From positions 29,099 through 93,098 of the forward strand of contig CACYRB010000001.1 in NCBI GenBank assembly GCA_902776685.1: a stretch of 64,000 nt of DNA, read 5' to 3'. The position numbers and the translations under genes were made by a program. Below, piece after piece: positions 9,901-17,259 of the stretch. Below the pieces are notes generated by a model. That model was not told where the DNA came from, searched no databases, and was given only the letters and a program-made list of their open reading frames with translations. The stretch is from an uncultured Prevotellaceae bacterium. Lineage in GTDB: Bacteria > Bacteroidota > Bacteroidia > Bacteroidales > Bacteroidaceae. The stretch's first letter is position 1, and every line of letters begins with the position of its first letter.

Positions 9901-10704
9901 CGTCTTGAACCACTCCTGCTTGGAGTAGAGCATACGGGTGGGGTCGTCGAGCTCTTTATTCGTAGAGAGGCACAGCAGGTGGTCGTGAGCTTCGGCATTT
10001 TCCTTATCGACAAAGTGGGCGTCGTTGGTACAAACCAGTTTGATGCCATACTCTTTGGCCAGCTCGATGAGCACGCGGTTGGCCTTCTGCTGCATGGGGA
10101 AGGTCTCGCGGTTGGCGCGAATCGTCGGGTCGGTCACCTCGTGGCGCTGCAGCTCAAGATAATAGTCGTCGCCGAACACGCGCTGATGCCACTCGATGGC
10201 TTCGCGGGCTCCGGCTATGTCGTCGTTCAAAATCTTGCGAGGCACCTCACCGGCAATACACGCCGAACAGACGATGAGTCCTTCATGGTAGCGTTCCAGG
10301 TCGGCGCGGTCGGTACGCGGTCGCATGTAGAAACCGTCGACCCACGAACGGCTGACAAGCTTGATGAGGTTTTTATAGCCCTTGTAGTTCTTGGCAAGCA
10401 CGATTAAGTGGTAACCGCTCTGGTCTTCCTTGCCGTTCTTTTGTTCCTTCGGACCATATTTTGCCACGTACATCTCACAGCCGACAATCGGCTTGAACAA
10501 AGGCTTGCCCTCCTTCTTCAAACCTTTGTTGACCTTGCCGCAATAGTCAACAAACTCCTTGATGCCGAACATATCGCCGTGGTCGGTGATGGCCATGCCA
10601 CGCATTCCGTCGCCGACGGCTTTGTCAACCAGCCTTTCGATGCTCGATTGTCCGTCGAGTATCGAGTAATAGGTGTGTACGTGTAGATGTATGAAGTCTT
10701 CCAT
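6985..10704 (-). CDS. dnaE: DNA polymerase III alpha subunit
   Basis: 1239 residues from ATG 10704. The frame is open 51 codons further upstream, but that extension is AT-rich and runs into the divergent psd promoter, and known DnaE proteins begin close to the PHP motif. The start MEDFIHLHVHT carries the PHP-domain histidines. The polymerase core follows with GPGRGSAAGS and PDIDTDFDDDGRG (catalytic Asp), then the C-terminal helix-hairpin-helix and OB-fold regions. Replicative polymerase of the DnaE1 type; length is close to the family norm (1160-1280). Transcribed divergently from psd. Confidence 0.97.
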   Translation of the reverse strand: MEDFIHLHVHTYYSILDGQSSIERLVDKAVGDGMRGMAITDHGDMFGIKEFVDYCGKVNKGLKKEGKPLFKPIVGCEMYVAKYGPKEQKNGKEDQSGYHLIVLAKNYKGYKNLIKLVSRSWVDGFYMRPRTDRADLERYHEGLIVCSACIAGEVPRKILNDDIAGAREAIEWHQRVFGDDYYLELQRHEVTDPTIRANRETFPMQQKANRVLIELAKEYGIKLVCTNDAHFVDKENAEAHDHLLCLSTNKELDDPTRMLYSKQEWFKTRQEMNDIFQDVPEALSNTIEILDKVEIYSINHDPIMPFFPIPESFGTEEEWRKKFTEKQLFDEFTSDENGENQIPREEGEKKIAHLGGYEKLYRIKFEADYLAKLAYEGAHRLYGDPLSKEVDDRIRFELHIMKTMGFPGYFLIVQDFINSARTELDVMVGPGRGSAAGSVVAYCLGITKIDPMKYDLLFERFLNPDRISLPDIDTDFDDDGRGRVLQWVMDKYGHENCAHIITYATMATKNSIKDVARVEKVPIAKSNELCKAIPDRLPNGEKMNLPNAIKHTPLLREAEVSTDPALANTIKYAKMLEGTVRGTGIHACGFIICRDPISDWVPVSTAEDPDNKGVKVPVTQYDGHVIEETGLIKMDFLGLKTLSELKEAVALVKRSHGIDIDLDKIPIDDELTYQLYQRGQTIGTFQFESAGMQKYLRELKPTVFEDLIAMNALYRPGPMDYIPEFIKRKNDPSLVTYDIPCMEKYLKDTYGITVYQEQVMLLSRQLANFTRGESDALRKAMGKKKHEIVEAMKPKFIEGGKANGHDPQVLEKIWGDWEKFASYAFNKSHATCYSWVAYQTAYLKAHYPAEFMAAIMTRRRDKIEEITKLMDECKSLGIPTLGPDVNESYLEFSVNKKGEIHFGLAAIKGMGDGAATAIITEREKNGRYKDVFDFVQRINFSAINRKAIENLVLSGGFDHFGIRREQYYAPGNKPGETFLDTLIRYGQLYQQEQQMAQNSLFGDENPVEIATPVVPQAESWSTLERLNRERDLVGIYLSAHPLDEYAVVLNNLCNLSCGDLGRNADLEELSKIAELTFGGIVTNVAERFTKTTNKPYGVITIEDFGSSGELAIFGEEWLKWQNRLKPDYAVYITAKSEKRRYNDTFDLRVQNVEFLSDVKEKRLQQITISFNSADFNDVIYSELSTIINDSPGKVNLQFRITRDDENESVTLRSVQRGISISKQLIDYIDSTPVLSYHIN

Positions 10705-10773
10705 AATAATTCCAGAATTGAGGCGTAAAATTACTGCTAAAAATTGACATACGCAAAAGAATAAGATAAAAAA

Positions 10774-10805
10774 TTTGCAAAATCGACAAAAAAACATTAA
10801 TTTTG
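10774..10805 (+). promoter_or_regulatory. Bacteroidota promoter upstream of psd
   Basis: TTTG at 10774-10777 and TAATTTTG at 10798-10805, separated by 20 bp. This matches the Bacteroidota primary sigma consensus. The psd start at 10884 is about 75 bp downstream. Confidence 0.75.
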
Positions 10806-10883
10806 CATCCGCTATTTTTTGCCCTCTCCTTTCTTGTAGAAGTAGGAGACGCCTCATTTGACAAGGTAAACAAGCACAAACGT

Positions 10884-11567
10884 ATGAAGAAAATCAAAAA
10901 AATTCATATTCATCGCGAAGGATCCGACACACTGCTCTACGGCTTTATCTTTGTGGCAGCCGTGGCATTGCTGTTGTGGCGCTTAGACACGAAGATTCCC
11001 TTCTGGGTTTTCGTGGCTGTCTTCGGAATCATCTATGGCATTGTGATCAACTTTTTCCGTTGTCCTATTCGCTATTTCCCTCAAGAAAACACCGACGACA
11101 TTGTCGTGGCACCTGCCGACGGACGCATCGTGGTCATCGAGGAAGTCGAGGAAAACACTTATTTCCACGACCGTCGGCTTATGATAAGCATCTTCATGAG
11201 CCTGTTCAACGTTCATGCCAACTGGTTTCCCGTTGACGGAAAGGTGAAGTTTGTGAAGCACTACAACGGCAACTACCACAAGGCATGGCTCCCCAAGGCC
11301 AGCGAGGAAAACGAACGGGCCGACACCATGATTACCACGCCCGACGACACTGACATCCTCTGCCGCCAGGTGGCAGGAGCTGTCGCCCGTCGCATTGTCA
11401 CCTACGCCAAAGAGGGAGAAGACTGCTACATCGACGAGCATCTGGGGTTCATCAAGTTCGGCTCTCGCGTGGATGTCTTCTTGCCCGTTGGCACTGAGGT
11501 ATGCGTAAAGATGGGACAGGCCACAACCGGCGACCAGACCATCATCGCAAGACTGAAAAAGGCATAA
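10884..11567 (+). CDS. psd: Phosphatidylserine decarboxylase proenzyme
   Basis: 227 residues from ATG 10884; the longer open frame starting at 10803 overlaps the promoter and is rejected. Two membrane segments lie near residues 18-55, followed by HRDYHRxH-like positions ([14 protein letters not shown]) and the autocatalytic region [12 protein letters not shown], in which the Ser after Gly becomes the pyruvoyl cofactor. The short form fits the PSD-A-type enzymes of Bacteroidota. It converts phosphatidylserine to phosphatidylethanolamine at the inner membrane and directly precedes pssA, which makes its substrate. Confidence 0.95.
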   Translation: MKKIKKIHIHREGSDTLLYGFIFVAAVALLLWRLDTKIPFWVFVAVFGIIYGIVINFFRCPIRYFPQENTDDIVVAPADGRIVVIEEVEENTYFHDRRLMISIFMSLFNVHANWFPVDGKVKFVKHYNGNYHKAWLPKASEENERADTMITTPDDTDILCRQVAGAVARRIVTYAKEGEDCYIDEHLGFIKFGSRVDVFLPVGTEVCVKMGQATTGDQTIIARLKKA

Positions 11568-11632
11568 AGACGCCTGCTCGTTCTTCAAAAATCTGTAAGT
11601 CAAAGGCAAGACCAAAATTCATTGAACACCCG

Positions 11633-12379
11633 ATGAAGAAACACATCCCAAACACCATCACTTGCTGCAACCTCATCTCTGGTTGCATTGCCACTTATTT
11701 CGCATTTTCAGGAAATGTGCAGTGGGCACTCATCTGGATTATCATCGGCGCCGTCTTCGATTTCTTCGACGGCATGACAGCCCGCCTGCTGGGTGTGAGC
11801 TCGCCCATCGGCAAAGAGCTCGACTCGCTGGCCGACGACATCACCTTCGGCTTCGCACCCTCGGCCATCATCTTTGCCACGCTACAGACTGTCAGCTATC
11901 CTGCTGCCATCGACACACCCATCGTGCGCACACTGCTCCCCTACTCCGCATTCATCATGGCTGCTTTCTCGGCCGTCAGGTTGGCAAAGTTCAATCTCGA
12001 CACCCGACAGACAACCTCCTTTATCGGATTGCCCACACCAGCCAACGCGCTGTTCTGGGGTTCGCTGGTCATTGCCACGCAGCACGTCATCGACAGCTTC
12101 AGCGAGTCCATGCCACTGATTGTTGCCGGCATGTTGGTCAGCTGCTACCTGCTTGTGTGCGAGCTGCCCATGTTTGCATTGAAGTTCAAGCACTGGGGAT
12201 GGAAAGACAACGAAGTGAAATACTGCTTTGTAGCCGCTTCGCTCGTTGCCATTCTGATTCTTGGACCGTTGAAAGCCTTTGCGCCCATCATCGCATGCTA
12301 CGTCATCCTCTCGGTCATCATTGCCATGTTCGACAACAAGAAACCTCAAACCGACACGTCAGATGATGTTCATTCTTAA
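11633..12379 (+). CDS. pssA: CDP-diacylglycerol-serine O-phosphatidyltransferase
   Basis: 248 residues from ATG 11633. The CDP-alcohol phosphatidyltransferase signature runs DFFDGMTARLLG, then SPIGKELDSLADD (D-G-x2-A-R-x8-G-x3-D-x3-D). Multiple membrane helices follow. It makes phosphatidylserine from CDP-diacylglycerol and serine. It lies 65 bp after psd and overlaps the following DUF4834 gene by 17 bp, so the three form one operon for phosphatidylethanolamine synthesis. Confidence 0.95.
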   Translation: MKKHIPNTITCCNLISGCIATYFAFSGNVQWALIWIIIGAVFDFFDGMTARLLGVSSPIGKELDSLADDITFGFAPSAIIFATLQTVSYPAAIDTPIVRTLLPYSAFIMAAFSAVRLAKFNLDTRQTTSFIGLPTPANALFWGSLVIATQHVIDSFSESMPLIVAGMLVSCYLLVCELPMFALKFKHWGWKDNEVKYCFVAASLVAILILGPLKAFAPIIACYVILSVIIAMFDNKKPQTDTSDDVHS

Positions 12380-12608
12380 GTTTCTGCTCATCTTCATCAT
12401 CCTGCTCATCCTGTTTGGGGGCATTTCCATTTACGGGTTGGCTGCAGCTGTCAAGCGCATGTTCCGTCAGGCACGCGAAGCCGCGCAAGATTATGTCGGG
12501 CCGAAGAAAGACGAAAACGTCTCCGACCGACGCTCACCCGACGAAAAACGCAAGAAAATCATCCCTAAGGACGAAGGCGAATACGTTGAGTTTGAAGAAG
12601 AAAACTAA
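12363..12608 (+). CDS. DUF4834 family small membrane protein
   Basis: 81 residues from ATG 12363 (or 80 from the adjacent ATG 12366). One N-terminal membrane helix (about 3-25, FILKFLLIFIILLILFGG), then a basic/acidic soluble tail ending EYVEFEEEN. Small proteins of this shape after pssA are annotated DUF4834 in Bacteroidales; function unknown. The 17-bp overlap with pssA suggests coupled translation and a role near phospholipid synthesis, but that is inference. Confidence 0.8.
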   Translation: MMFILKFLLIFIILLILFGGISIYGLAAAVKRMFRQAREAAQDYVGPKKDENVSDRRSPDEKRKKIIPKDEGEYVEFEEEN

Positions 12609-12625
12609 TATTTACGAAAGTTGAT

Positions 12626-12681
12626 GCCCCCTCCCAACCTCCTCCCCCTTCAGGGGAAAGTTTTTTTGGTGGGGCGTTTTT
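12626..12681. terminator. Bidirectional terminator between DUF4834 and pyrH
   Basis: Convergent genes flank a GC-rich stem: an outer GCCCC/GGGGC pair followed by GTTTTTATT on the plus strand, and an inner CCCCTTCAGGGG followed by a T-run. The spacer is only 74 bp, so this probably ends both transcripts. Confidence 0.65.
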
Positions 12682-12682
12682 A

Positions 12683-13393
12683 TTACGGGTGGACCAGCGT
12701 ACCGATTTCCTCACCGGCAATGACACGCTTCAGGTTTCCCACCACATCCATGTTAAACACATAGATAGGAAGACCATTGTCGCGGCACATCACGATGGCA
12801 GAAAGGTCCATTACCTTCAAGTTGCGGGCGAGCACCTCGTCATAGCTGATGTCGTCGAACTTCGTTGCAGTCGGGTCTTTCTCCGGATCGGCGGTGTAGA
12901 TACCGTCAACACGCGTGCCCTTCAGCATTACGTCGGCCTCAATCTCTACGCCACGCAACGACGAGCCCGTGTCGGTAGTAAAGTAGGGGCTGCCCGTTCC
13001 TGCCGAGAAGATGCACACCTCGCCCTGTTCCATCGAGCGAATGGCACGCCACTTGGTGTAGAACTCACCGACAGGTTCCATGCGGATAGCCGTATAGACC
13101 TGGTTTTTCACCCCTTCAGCATCCAAAGCCGAGCTTAGTGCCAGTGAGTTGATGACCGTTGCCATCATGCCCATCTGGTCGCCCTTCACACGGTCGAAAC
13201 CTTTTTTCGCGCCACTCAGTCCGCGGAAGATATTTCCGCCGCCGATGACGATACCAATCTGAACACCCATCTCGTGGATTTCCTTAATTTGGCGGGCATA
13301 CTCGCTGAGACGTTCGGTGTCAATGCCGAAACCGGTCCCTGCGGCAAGGCTCTCGCCACTCAGTTTCAAAAGTACTCGTTTAAATCTTGCCAT
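12683..13393 (-). CDS. pyrH: UMP kinase
   Basis: 236 residues, the normal length for bacterial hexameric UMP kinase of the amino-acid kinase fold. Visible motifs are LKLSGESLAAGTGFGID, the glycine-rich GGGNIFRGLSG, GDQMGMMATVINSLAL, and the acceptor region GTGSPYFTTDT. It phosphorylates UMP to UDP in pyrimidine nucleotide synthesis. It starts 12 bp after the birA stop on the same strand, so the two are probably cotranscribed. Confidence 0.97.
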   Translation of the reverse strand: MARFKRVLLKLSGESLAAGTGFGIDTERLSEYARQIKEIHEMGVQIGIVIGGGNIFRGLSGAKKGFDRVKGDQMGMMATVINSLALSSALDAEGVKNQVYTAIRMEPVGEFYTKWRAIRSMEQGEVCIFSAGTGSPYFTTDTGSSLRGVEIEADVMLKGTRVDGIYTADPEKDPTATKFDDISYDEVLARNLKVMDLSAIVMCRDNGLPIYVFNMDVVGNLKRVIAGEEIGTLVHP

Positions 13394-13405
13394 ATCTTTT
13401 AGAGT

Positions 13406-14134
13406 TTATATGATAAATTCCACTTCCTTGAACGCATAAGTCCGCATCTGTCCGTTGCGGACAGCCAGCCGCAGCCGCCCCGAAGGCTCCACCTCGACAA
13501 TCTGTGCCTCGAACGCCCCGTCACGGTCCTTAAACCAATGGTAGCCTTCACGCCGATAGAGGCTCTGCGCATACTGCTTCGCTATCCCACTCGGGTTGTG
13601 CTCGACAAGTTCGAAATGGCGAATCAAACTCTCAACAAGTTCGTTGAGCAGGTTCTCGCGACTGACTTCGCGCCCAAGTATCTGGCAAAGCGACACCGGG
13701 TTCGGTGCATCACTTGTGAAAACACGCTGGTTCACGTTCAGCCCGATGCCGAAGATGCACGACTTGATGACCCTTCCTGACAGCGAGCACTCGATGAGCG
13801 TGCCGCTCAGCTTGCGGTCTTTCCAATAGACGTCGTTGGGCCATTTCAGCTCGATGCCGTTGGAATAGCCGTCGAGCACAGCCTTCATCGCCACGCTGCC
13901 TGCCATCGACAGGGCAAACTGCCCGTCGGCAGTGACGGCCTTCGGCTTCACCAGGATGCTCAGCAGCAGGTTCTTCCCACGCTCACTCTCCCATGAGTTG
14001 GTACCGCAACCACGTCCGGCAGTCTGAAAATCAGCCACAGCCACCACGCAATCGTCCACAAAGCGTGCAGCATTTTCGCGCAGCCACTCATTTGTGGAGC
14101 CCACCTCGTCGAGTTGAATAATCCTTGTGTTCAC
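13406..14134 (-). CDS. birA: Biotin-[acetyl-CoA-carboxylase] ligase
   Basis: 242 residues with a GTG start at 14134. Upstream ATGs at 14173 and 14167 are in frame, but they lie above a TATTTTTG -7 box (14145-14152). A truncated paralogue at 21675-21763 aligns with ATG exactly at the GTG position. The catalytic domain shows QTAGRGCGTNSWES (biotinyl-AMP loop), LKWPNDVYW and GIGLNVNQ; the C-terminal small domain is present and there is no N-terminal DNA-binding domain. It therefore attaches biotin to acyl-CoA carboxylase carrier protein without acting as a repressor. Upstream of pyrH. Confidence 0.93.
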   Translation of the reverse strand: MNTRIIQLDEVGSTNEWLRENAARFVDDCVVAVADFQTAGRGCGTNSWESERGKNLLLSILVKPKAVTADGQFALSMAGSVAMKAVLDGYSNGIELKWPNDVYWKDRKLSGTLIECSLSGRVIKSCIFGIGLNVNQRVFTSDAPNPVSLCQILGREVSRENLLNELVESLIRHFELVEHNPSGIAKQYAQSLYRREGYHWFKDRDGAFEAQIVEVEPSGRLRLAVRNGQMRTYAFKEVEFII

Positions 14135-14144
14135 TTTTTCCGTG

Positions 14145-14152
14145 CAAAAATA
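14145..14152 (-). promoter_or_regulatory. -7 box of birA
   Basis: TATTTTTG on the minus strand, 10 bp before the GTG start. The same box and spacing are kept at the truncated birA copy near 21773. It decides the start codon choice. Confidence 0.6.
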
Positions 14153-14250
14153 CGAAAAATTATGCATCGCCAACTATCAATCCCCAAATATTTTCCAAAT
14201 TCATGATTTTGAAAGGAAACAGGTCACTCGTTGCGTTTAATCATCTTACT

Positions 14251-15582
14251 TCATTCACCAACCTGTTCGAGGGCAGGCAACCCCACTTCTTGTCGCCATT
14301 GGTTCACGCGTGATGCATCCAATAGCGGGGCGAGATTCCCTTTGTCGTCGATTTGAGTTCCATATCGTTGGGGCCGCCCCTCACGAACGTCAATGCGGTC
14401 GCGTAGCAATGCAAGAAATACTGGAGCGATGTCACCACGGGACACGGCAGCTTCCAACTGTGGCAGGAACCTCTTCTGGTAATCCAGATTTGCATGTTGG
14501 AAGACCAGACAGACAGCTTGATTGGCAAAATCGCCCACCGATTCCTTTCGCGGGAAGCCATATTGCGAGAGGATGTCACCAACAAGAACGAGATTCAGGC
14601 TGTCGGTCATGAGTGCCCGACGTGCAAGCCGTTCATTTCGCTCGGTGTCGCCAGGATTATTTTTTACGGCCTGGGACCATAGCAATCGGTCGTATTGGTC
14701 TCGCTCAAAGATGCTTTCCAACGTATTCTTGAGTTCTAAGTCGTAATGCCACTGGCGGCTCCGCACCTCGAACGAATCGCTTAGTTCTTCGTATGGGCTC
14801 GTCAGCGGATCTTCATAAAAATCTTTTTCTAAAGCAAGACGACAGCGCATACAAGTCAATGCCGCTTGGCTGTTACCAATGGAGGACATTTTATTTGCCG
14901 TTGTCGAAAGTTGGCTCGGAAGTATGTAGCGGTCATCAGAGAAAGCAAGGGCATACACCTGACACGCCTCGTCGTAGAGACGTGCATCAAAAAGTGAATC
15001 GGCATGGAAAATCATCTTCCAGTATTCATCCTGTGAGGCAGGGGAAGCCAAGTTCGCTTTAGTCCTTCGTCGACGTTTCAAGGCCAGTTCCTTCAAATCG
15101 TTGAGCATTTCGCCCACCATCTCAATGTTTCGAGAGTCGCTCACATCCCAGTGGAATGTGCCATAGGTGGGATATTCCTTTCTCTCACTCTGCAGCACAT
15201 AGCAGTAGCCCACCGTGCGTCCTTGTCGCAGGTAGCGGTCGATACACACAACACGCTGGTTCTTGTGAGACACCAGCACGTTGCGCCAGATATTCTCTTC
15301 TGCCTGATGCGCAGGCGGTCCGGCATCAAACATGTTGCAAATCCAATAGTCACCGTCAGGACGGATTTCAGCATCAGGGCTGGCATTAACGTAATTGGCA
15401 TTCGCGAACCTGAATGTTGGCAAGTCACCAGAGGCAAACCAACTGATGGAATCAACACTAAAAGGCAACTCTTTCAGAACGCTTCGCTCAAACCGCTGCT
15501 GTTCCGCTATATGATTGGTTTTGCAACCCACAAGCGTCAATGCGAGTACGAGCAATATCAATATCGTAGAATCATTCTTCAT
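14251..15582 (-). CDS. DUF6624-like lipoprotein
   Basis: 443 residues with a lipoprotein signal peptide (LTLVGC, lipidated Cys at residue 20). Residues 21-330 are a helical region of no recognised fold. The C-terminal part contains a block ending LLRDRIDVREGRPQRYGTQ, which resembles the conserved DRI...G..Q.YGTQ segment of DUF6624. Function unknown. The mature protein is expected on the periplasmic or outer face of an outer or inner membrane. Single-gene unit: its own -7 box lies at 15618-15625, and birA downstream has its own promoter. Confidence 0.75.
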   Translation of the reverse strand: MKNDSTILILLVLALTLVGCKTNHIAEQQRFERSVLKELPFSVDSISWFASGDLPTFRFANANYVNASPDAEIRPDGDYWICNMFDAGPPAHQAEENIWRNVLVSHKNQRVVCIDRYLRQGRTVGYCYVLQSERKEYPTYGTFHWDVSDSRNIEMVGEMLNDLKELALKRRRRTKANLASPASQDEYWKMIFHADSLFDARLYDEACQVYALAFSDDRYILPSQLSTTANKMSSIGNSQAALTCMRCRLALEKDFYEDPLTSPYEELSDSFEVRSRQWHYDLELKNTLESIFERDQYDRLLWSQAVKNNPGDTERNERLARRALMTDSLNLVLVGDILSQYGFPRKESVGDFANQAVCLVFQHANLDYQKRFLPQLEAAVSRGDIAPVFLALLRDRIDVREGRPQRYGTQIDDKGNLAPLLDASRVNQWRQEVGLPALEQVGE

Positions 15583-15617
15583 CTAAAAATCCCATTTATC
15601 TGCTTCGTTAATCGTTG

Positions 15618-15625
15618 CAAAGATA
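15618..15625 (-). promoter_or_regulatory. -7 box of the DUF6624 lipoprotein gene
   Basis: TATCTTTG on the minus strand, 35 bp above the start codon. No clear -33 box. Confidence 0.5.
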
Positions 15626-15731
15626 TGAAAAATCTTCCATATCACGTCACTTTTTTAGGTACTTTAAGAGGGCAGACACTGCTTTTCATGCCGATGTCTG
15701 CCCTCTTATTCTATTTTTTAACACAGGAGTA

Positions 15732-16583
15732 TTATTGTCTAAGTCTGAACTCGCCCGTACGAATACTGGCGATGACACCGCCGTCGATGAGCAGGTCGGT
15801 GCCGGTAATGAAACGGGCGTGCCCGCCAAGCAAGAAGGCTGCAGCCTCGGCAATCTCGTCGCTCGTACCTGTGCGGCGTGCAGCAGAAGCATCAATCATA
15901 GCCTGATAGCCTTCACCATTAGCATTGAACTCGTCGTAGGCCAGCGGGGTGACGATAACGCCTGGCGAAATGGTGTTGATGCGGGCACGGCGCTTGCACC
16001 ACGAGGTGGCTGCGGCCCGTTGCGCCTGCAAATGGTTCATGCGCTTGGCAATCATGTAGGCAAGGCCAGAATTCTGCATGGCTACCTCCTGAATGAACTT
16101 CACATTCTTCAGTTCCTCCGTCGGAGTGTTCACCAGTTGCAGTTCGACGTCGTTGGGAATGGGGTACATATAGGCAGCCTGACTCGAAATAATGAGTCCG
16201 GCACCGCCTTCTGCCATCACCTCGCCAAAGGCATCCACAGCATAGCCCGTGCCCACCATGTCGAGGTCGACGATGTGCTCAGGGTTCGCCTGATTAGGCG
16301 ATGCTCCTGCCGTGTCGATGAAGTACATCACAGGACCCAGTTCTGCGGCCTTCTGTGCGAAAGCCTTCACGCTCTCCTTCTGCAAGGCGTTCACCACGAG
16401 TGTCTCCACATCGTAGCCACAGCGACGGAAATCCTCGCCCACACGCTCCAATGCCTTCTCGCTGATGTCGCCCATCAAGATTTTCTTACCAGCGCCAATG
16501 CGACGCACAATGGCTGTCCCCATACTACCGGCACCCAAGAGCGCCACCACCTGTTTCTGTTCGTTTCTGTCGAATACCATCAT
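15732..16583 (-). CDS. Short-chain dehydrogenase/reductase
   Basis: 283 residues. Rossmann nucleotide motif LLGAGSMGTAI near the N-terminus, catalytic YMIAKR (Tyr-x3-Lys), INTISPGVIVTPLA after it, and the C-terminal LIDGGV typical of the SDR family. The substrate cannot be named; SDRs with this cofactor motif often use NAD(P)H for hydroxysteroid or sugar-derived ketones. An unusual stretch of about 45 residues between the active-site Ser region (SSQAAYMYP) and YMIAK is longer than usual. It has its own promoter and sits at the left edge of the AT-rich accessory island. Confidence 0.85.
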   Translation of the reverse strand: MMVFDRNEQKQVVALLGAGSMGTAIVRRIGAGKKILMGDISEKALERVGEDFRRCGYDVETLVVNALQKESVKAFAQKAAELGPVMYFIDTAGASPNQANPEHIVDLDMVGTGYAVDAFGEVMAEGGAGLIISSQAAYMYPIPNDVELQLVNTPTEELKNVKFIQEVAMQNSGLAYMIAKRMNHLQAQRAAATSWCKRRARINTISPGVIVTPLAYDEFNANGEGYQAMIDASAARRTGTSDEIAEAAAFLLGGHARFITGTDLLIDGGVIASIRTGEFRLRQ

Positions 16584-16683
16584 ATCAATTTACTATTTAA
16601 CTATTTACAATTTACGATTTCAAGAGCGGAAGCAAATTCTTCACTATTCAGTATTCACTTTTCACTCTTCACTTTATCTGGCG

Positions 16684-16691
16684 CAAAGGTA
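16684..16691 (-). promoter_or_regulatory. -7 box of the SDR gene
   Basis: TACCTTTG on the minus strand just downstream of a terminator-like hairpin. The box and its surroundings are repeated above the acetyltransferase gene at 20624-20631. Confidence 0.6.
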
Positions 16692-16694
16692 CAA

Positions 16695-16728
16695 CAAAAA
16701 AAGCAATCCGCTGTTACACGAATTGCCT
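16695..16728 (-). terminator. Rho-independent-like terminator directly before the SDR promoter
   Basis: Minus strand: GGCAATTCG, 8-nt loop, CGGATTGC, then seven Ts. It would stop transcripts from the small ORFs at 16735-17228 immediately before the SDR promoter. Confidence 0.6.
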
Positions 16729-16734
16729 CATGAT

Positions 16735-16905
16735 TTACACATTTTGCAGTATTTCTTCTGTTAATTCATCAGGTAGGACTCCATCTGCATGACCTTGAAC
16801 ATCTTGCATTGTTATGGAATACTTAATGTCCATTACATCATCCTCTTTCGTTATAAAAGATGCGATGTGATAGTCTTCAATGGTTTTATAAGTTTCAAAA
16901 ACCAT
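16735..16905 (-). CDS. Small hypothetical ORF, possibly a remnant
   Basis: 56 codons, AT-rich. The peptide begins MVFETYKTIEDYHIAS and ends DELTEEILQNV; not recognised. It follows an ORF broken by frameshift and may be the 3' part of the same decayed gene. It ends 8 bp before the terminator hairpin, which argues that it was once the end of a transcribed gene. Confidence 0.4.
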   Translation of the reverse strand: MVFETYKTIEDYHIASFITKEDDVMDIKYSITMQDVQGHADGVLPDELTEEILQNV

Positions 16906-16925
16906 TCGCCATAGCCTTCAGTCTT

Positions 16926-17228
16926 TTAAAAATTCAAAAGCAACATACTACCATCTGTTAATTCTTTAACGGTGAACTGATAGAGGTTGATTACGAATGT
17001 TTTGCCTATCAAAAATTTTGCATAGCTGATTGTTTTCTCGGCCAATTTTACTGGCAATCCTTCTTTTAAATCACAATCGTCCTTCGTACAAAACTGTGTC
17101 TCATTAGTTGTTACAAAACGGAAAGTTCGTCACTACCTTCTGAATCTGCAAAAAGCATCTTTATTGGATGCCTTAACATATAGTCCTCAAATTCTGGCAC
17201 TTCGATTTCTTTAAGTATTGCTCTCATA
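16926..17228 (-). pseudogene. Frameshifted hypothetical gene
   Basis: From ATG 17228 the frame reads MRAILKEIEVPEFEDYM and stops at 17112-17114. A one-base shift near 17115-17125 restores an open frame, with coding-like text (LKEGLPVKLAEKTISYAK, GKTFVINLYQFTVKEL), to a stop at 16926-16928. The reconstructed product is about 100 residues and has no family I recognise. Low GC matches the neighbouring membrane-protein gene. Confidence 0.55.
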
Positions 17229-17259
17229 ATATATTTTGAAAGGATGTCCAGATTATCTG

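Noticed and set aside
6985-10857. dnaE start at 10857
   Set aside because: The extra 51 codons are AT-rich, overlap the psd promoter and precede the conserved PHP N-terminus.
14251-15582. TPR identity for the DUF6624 lipoprotein
   Set aside because: Only loosely helical in the middle; no repeating TPR consensus can be traced.
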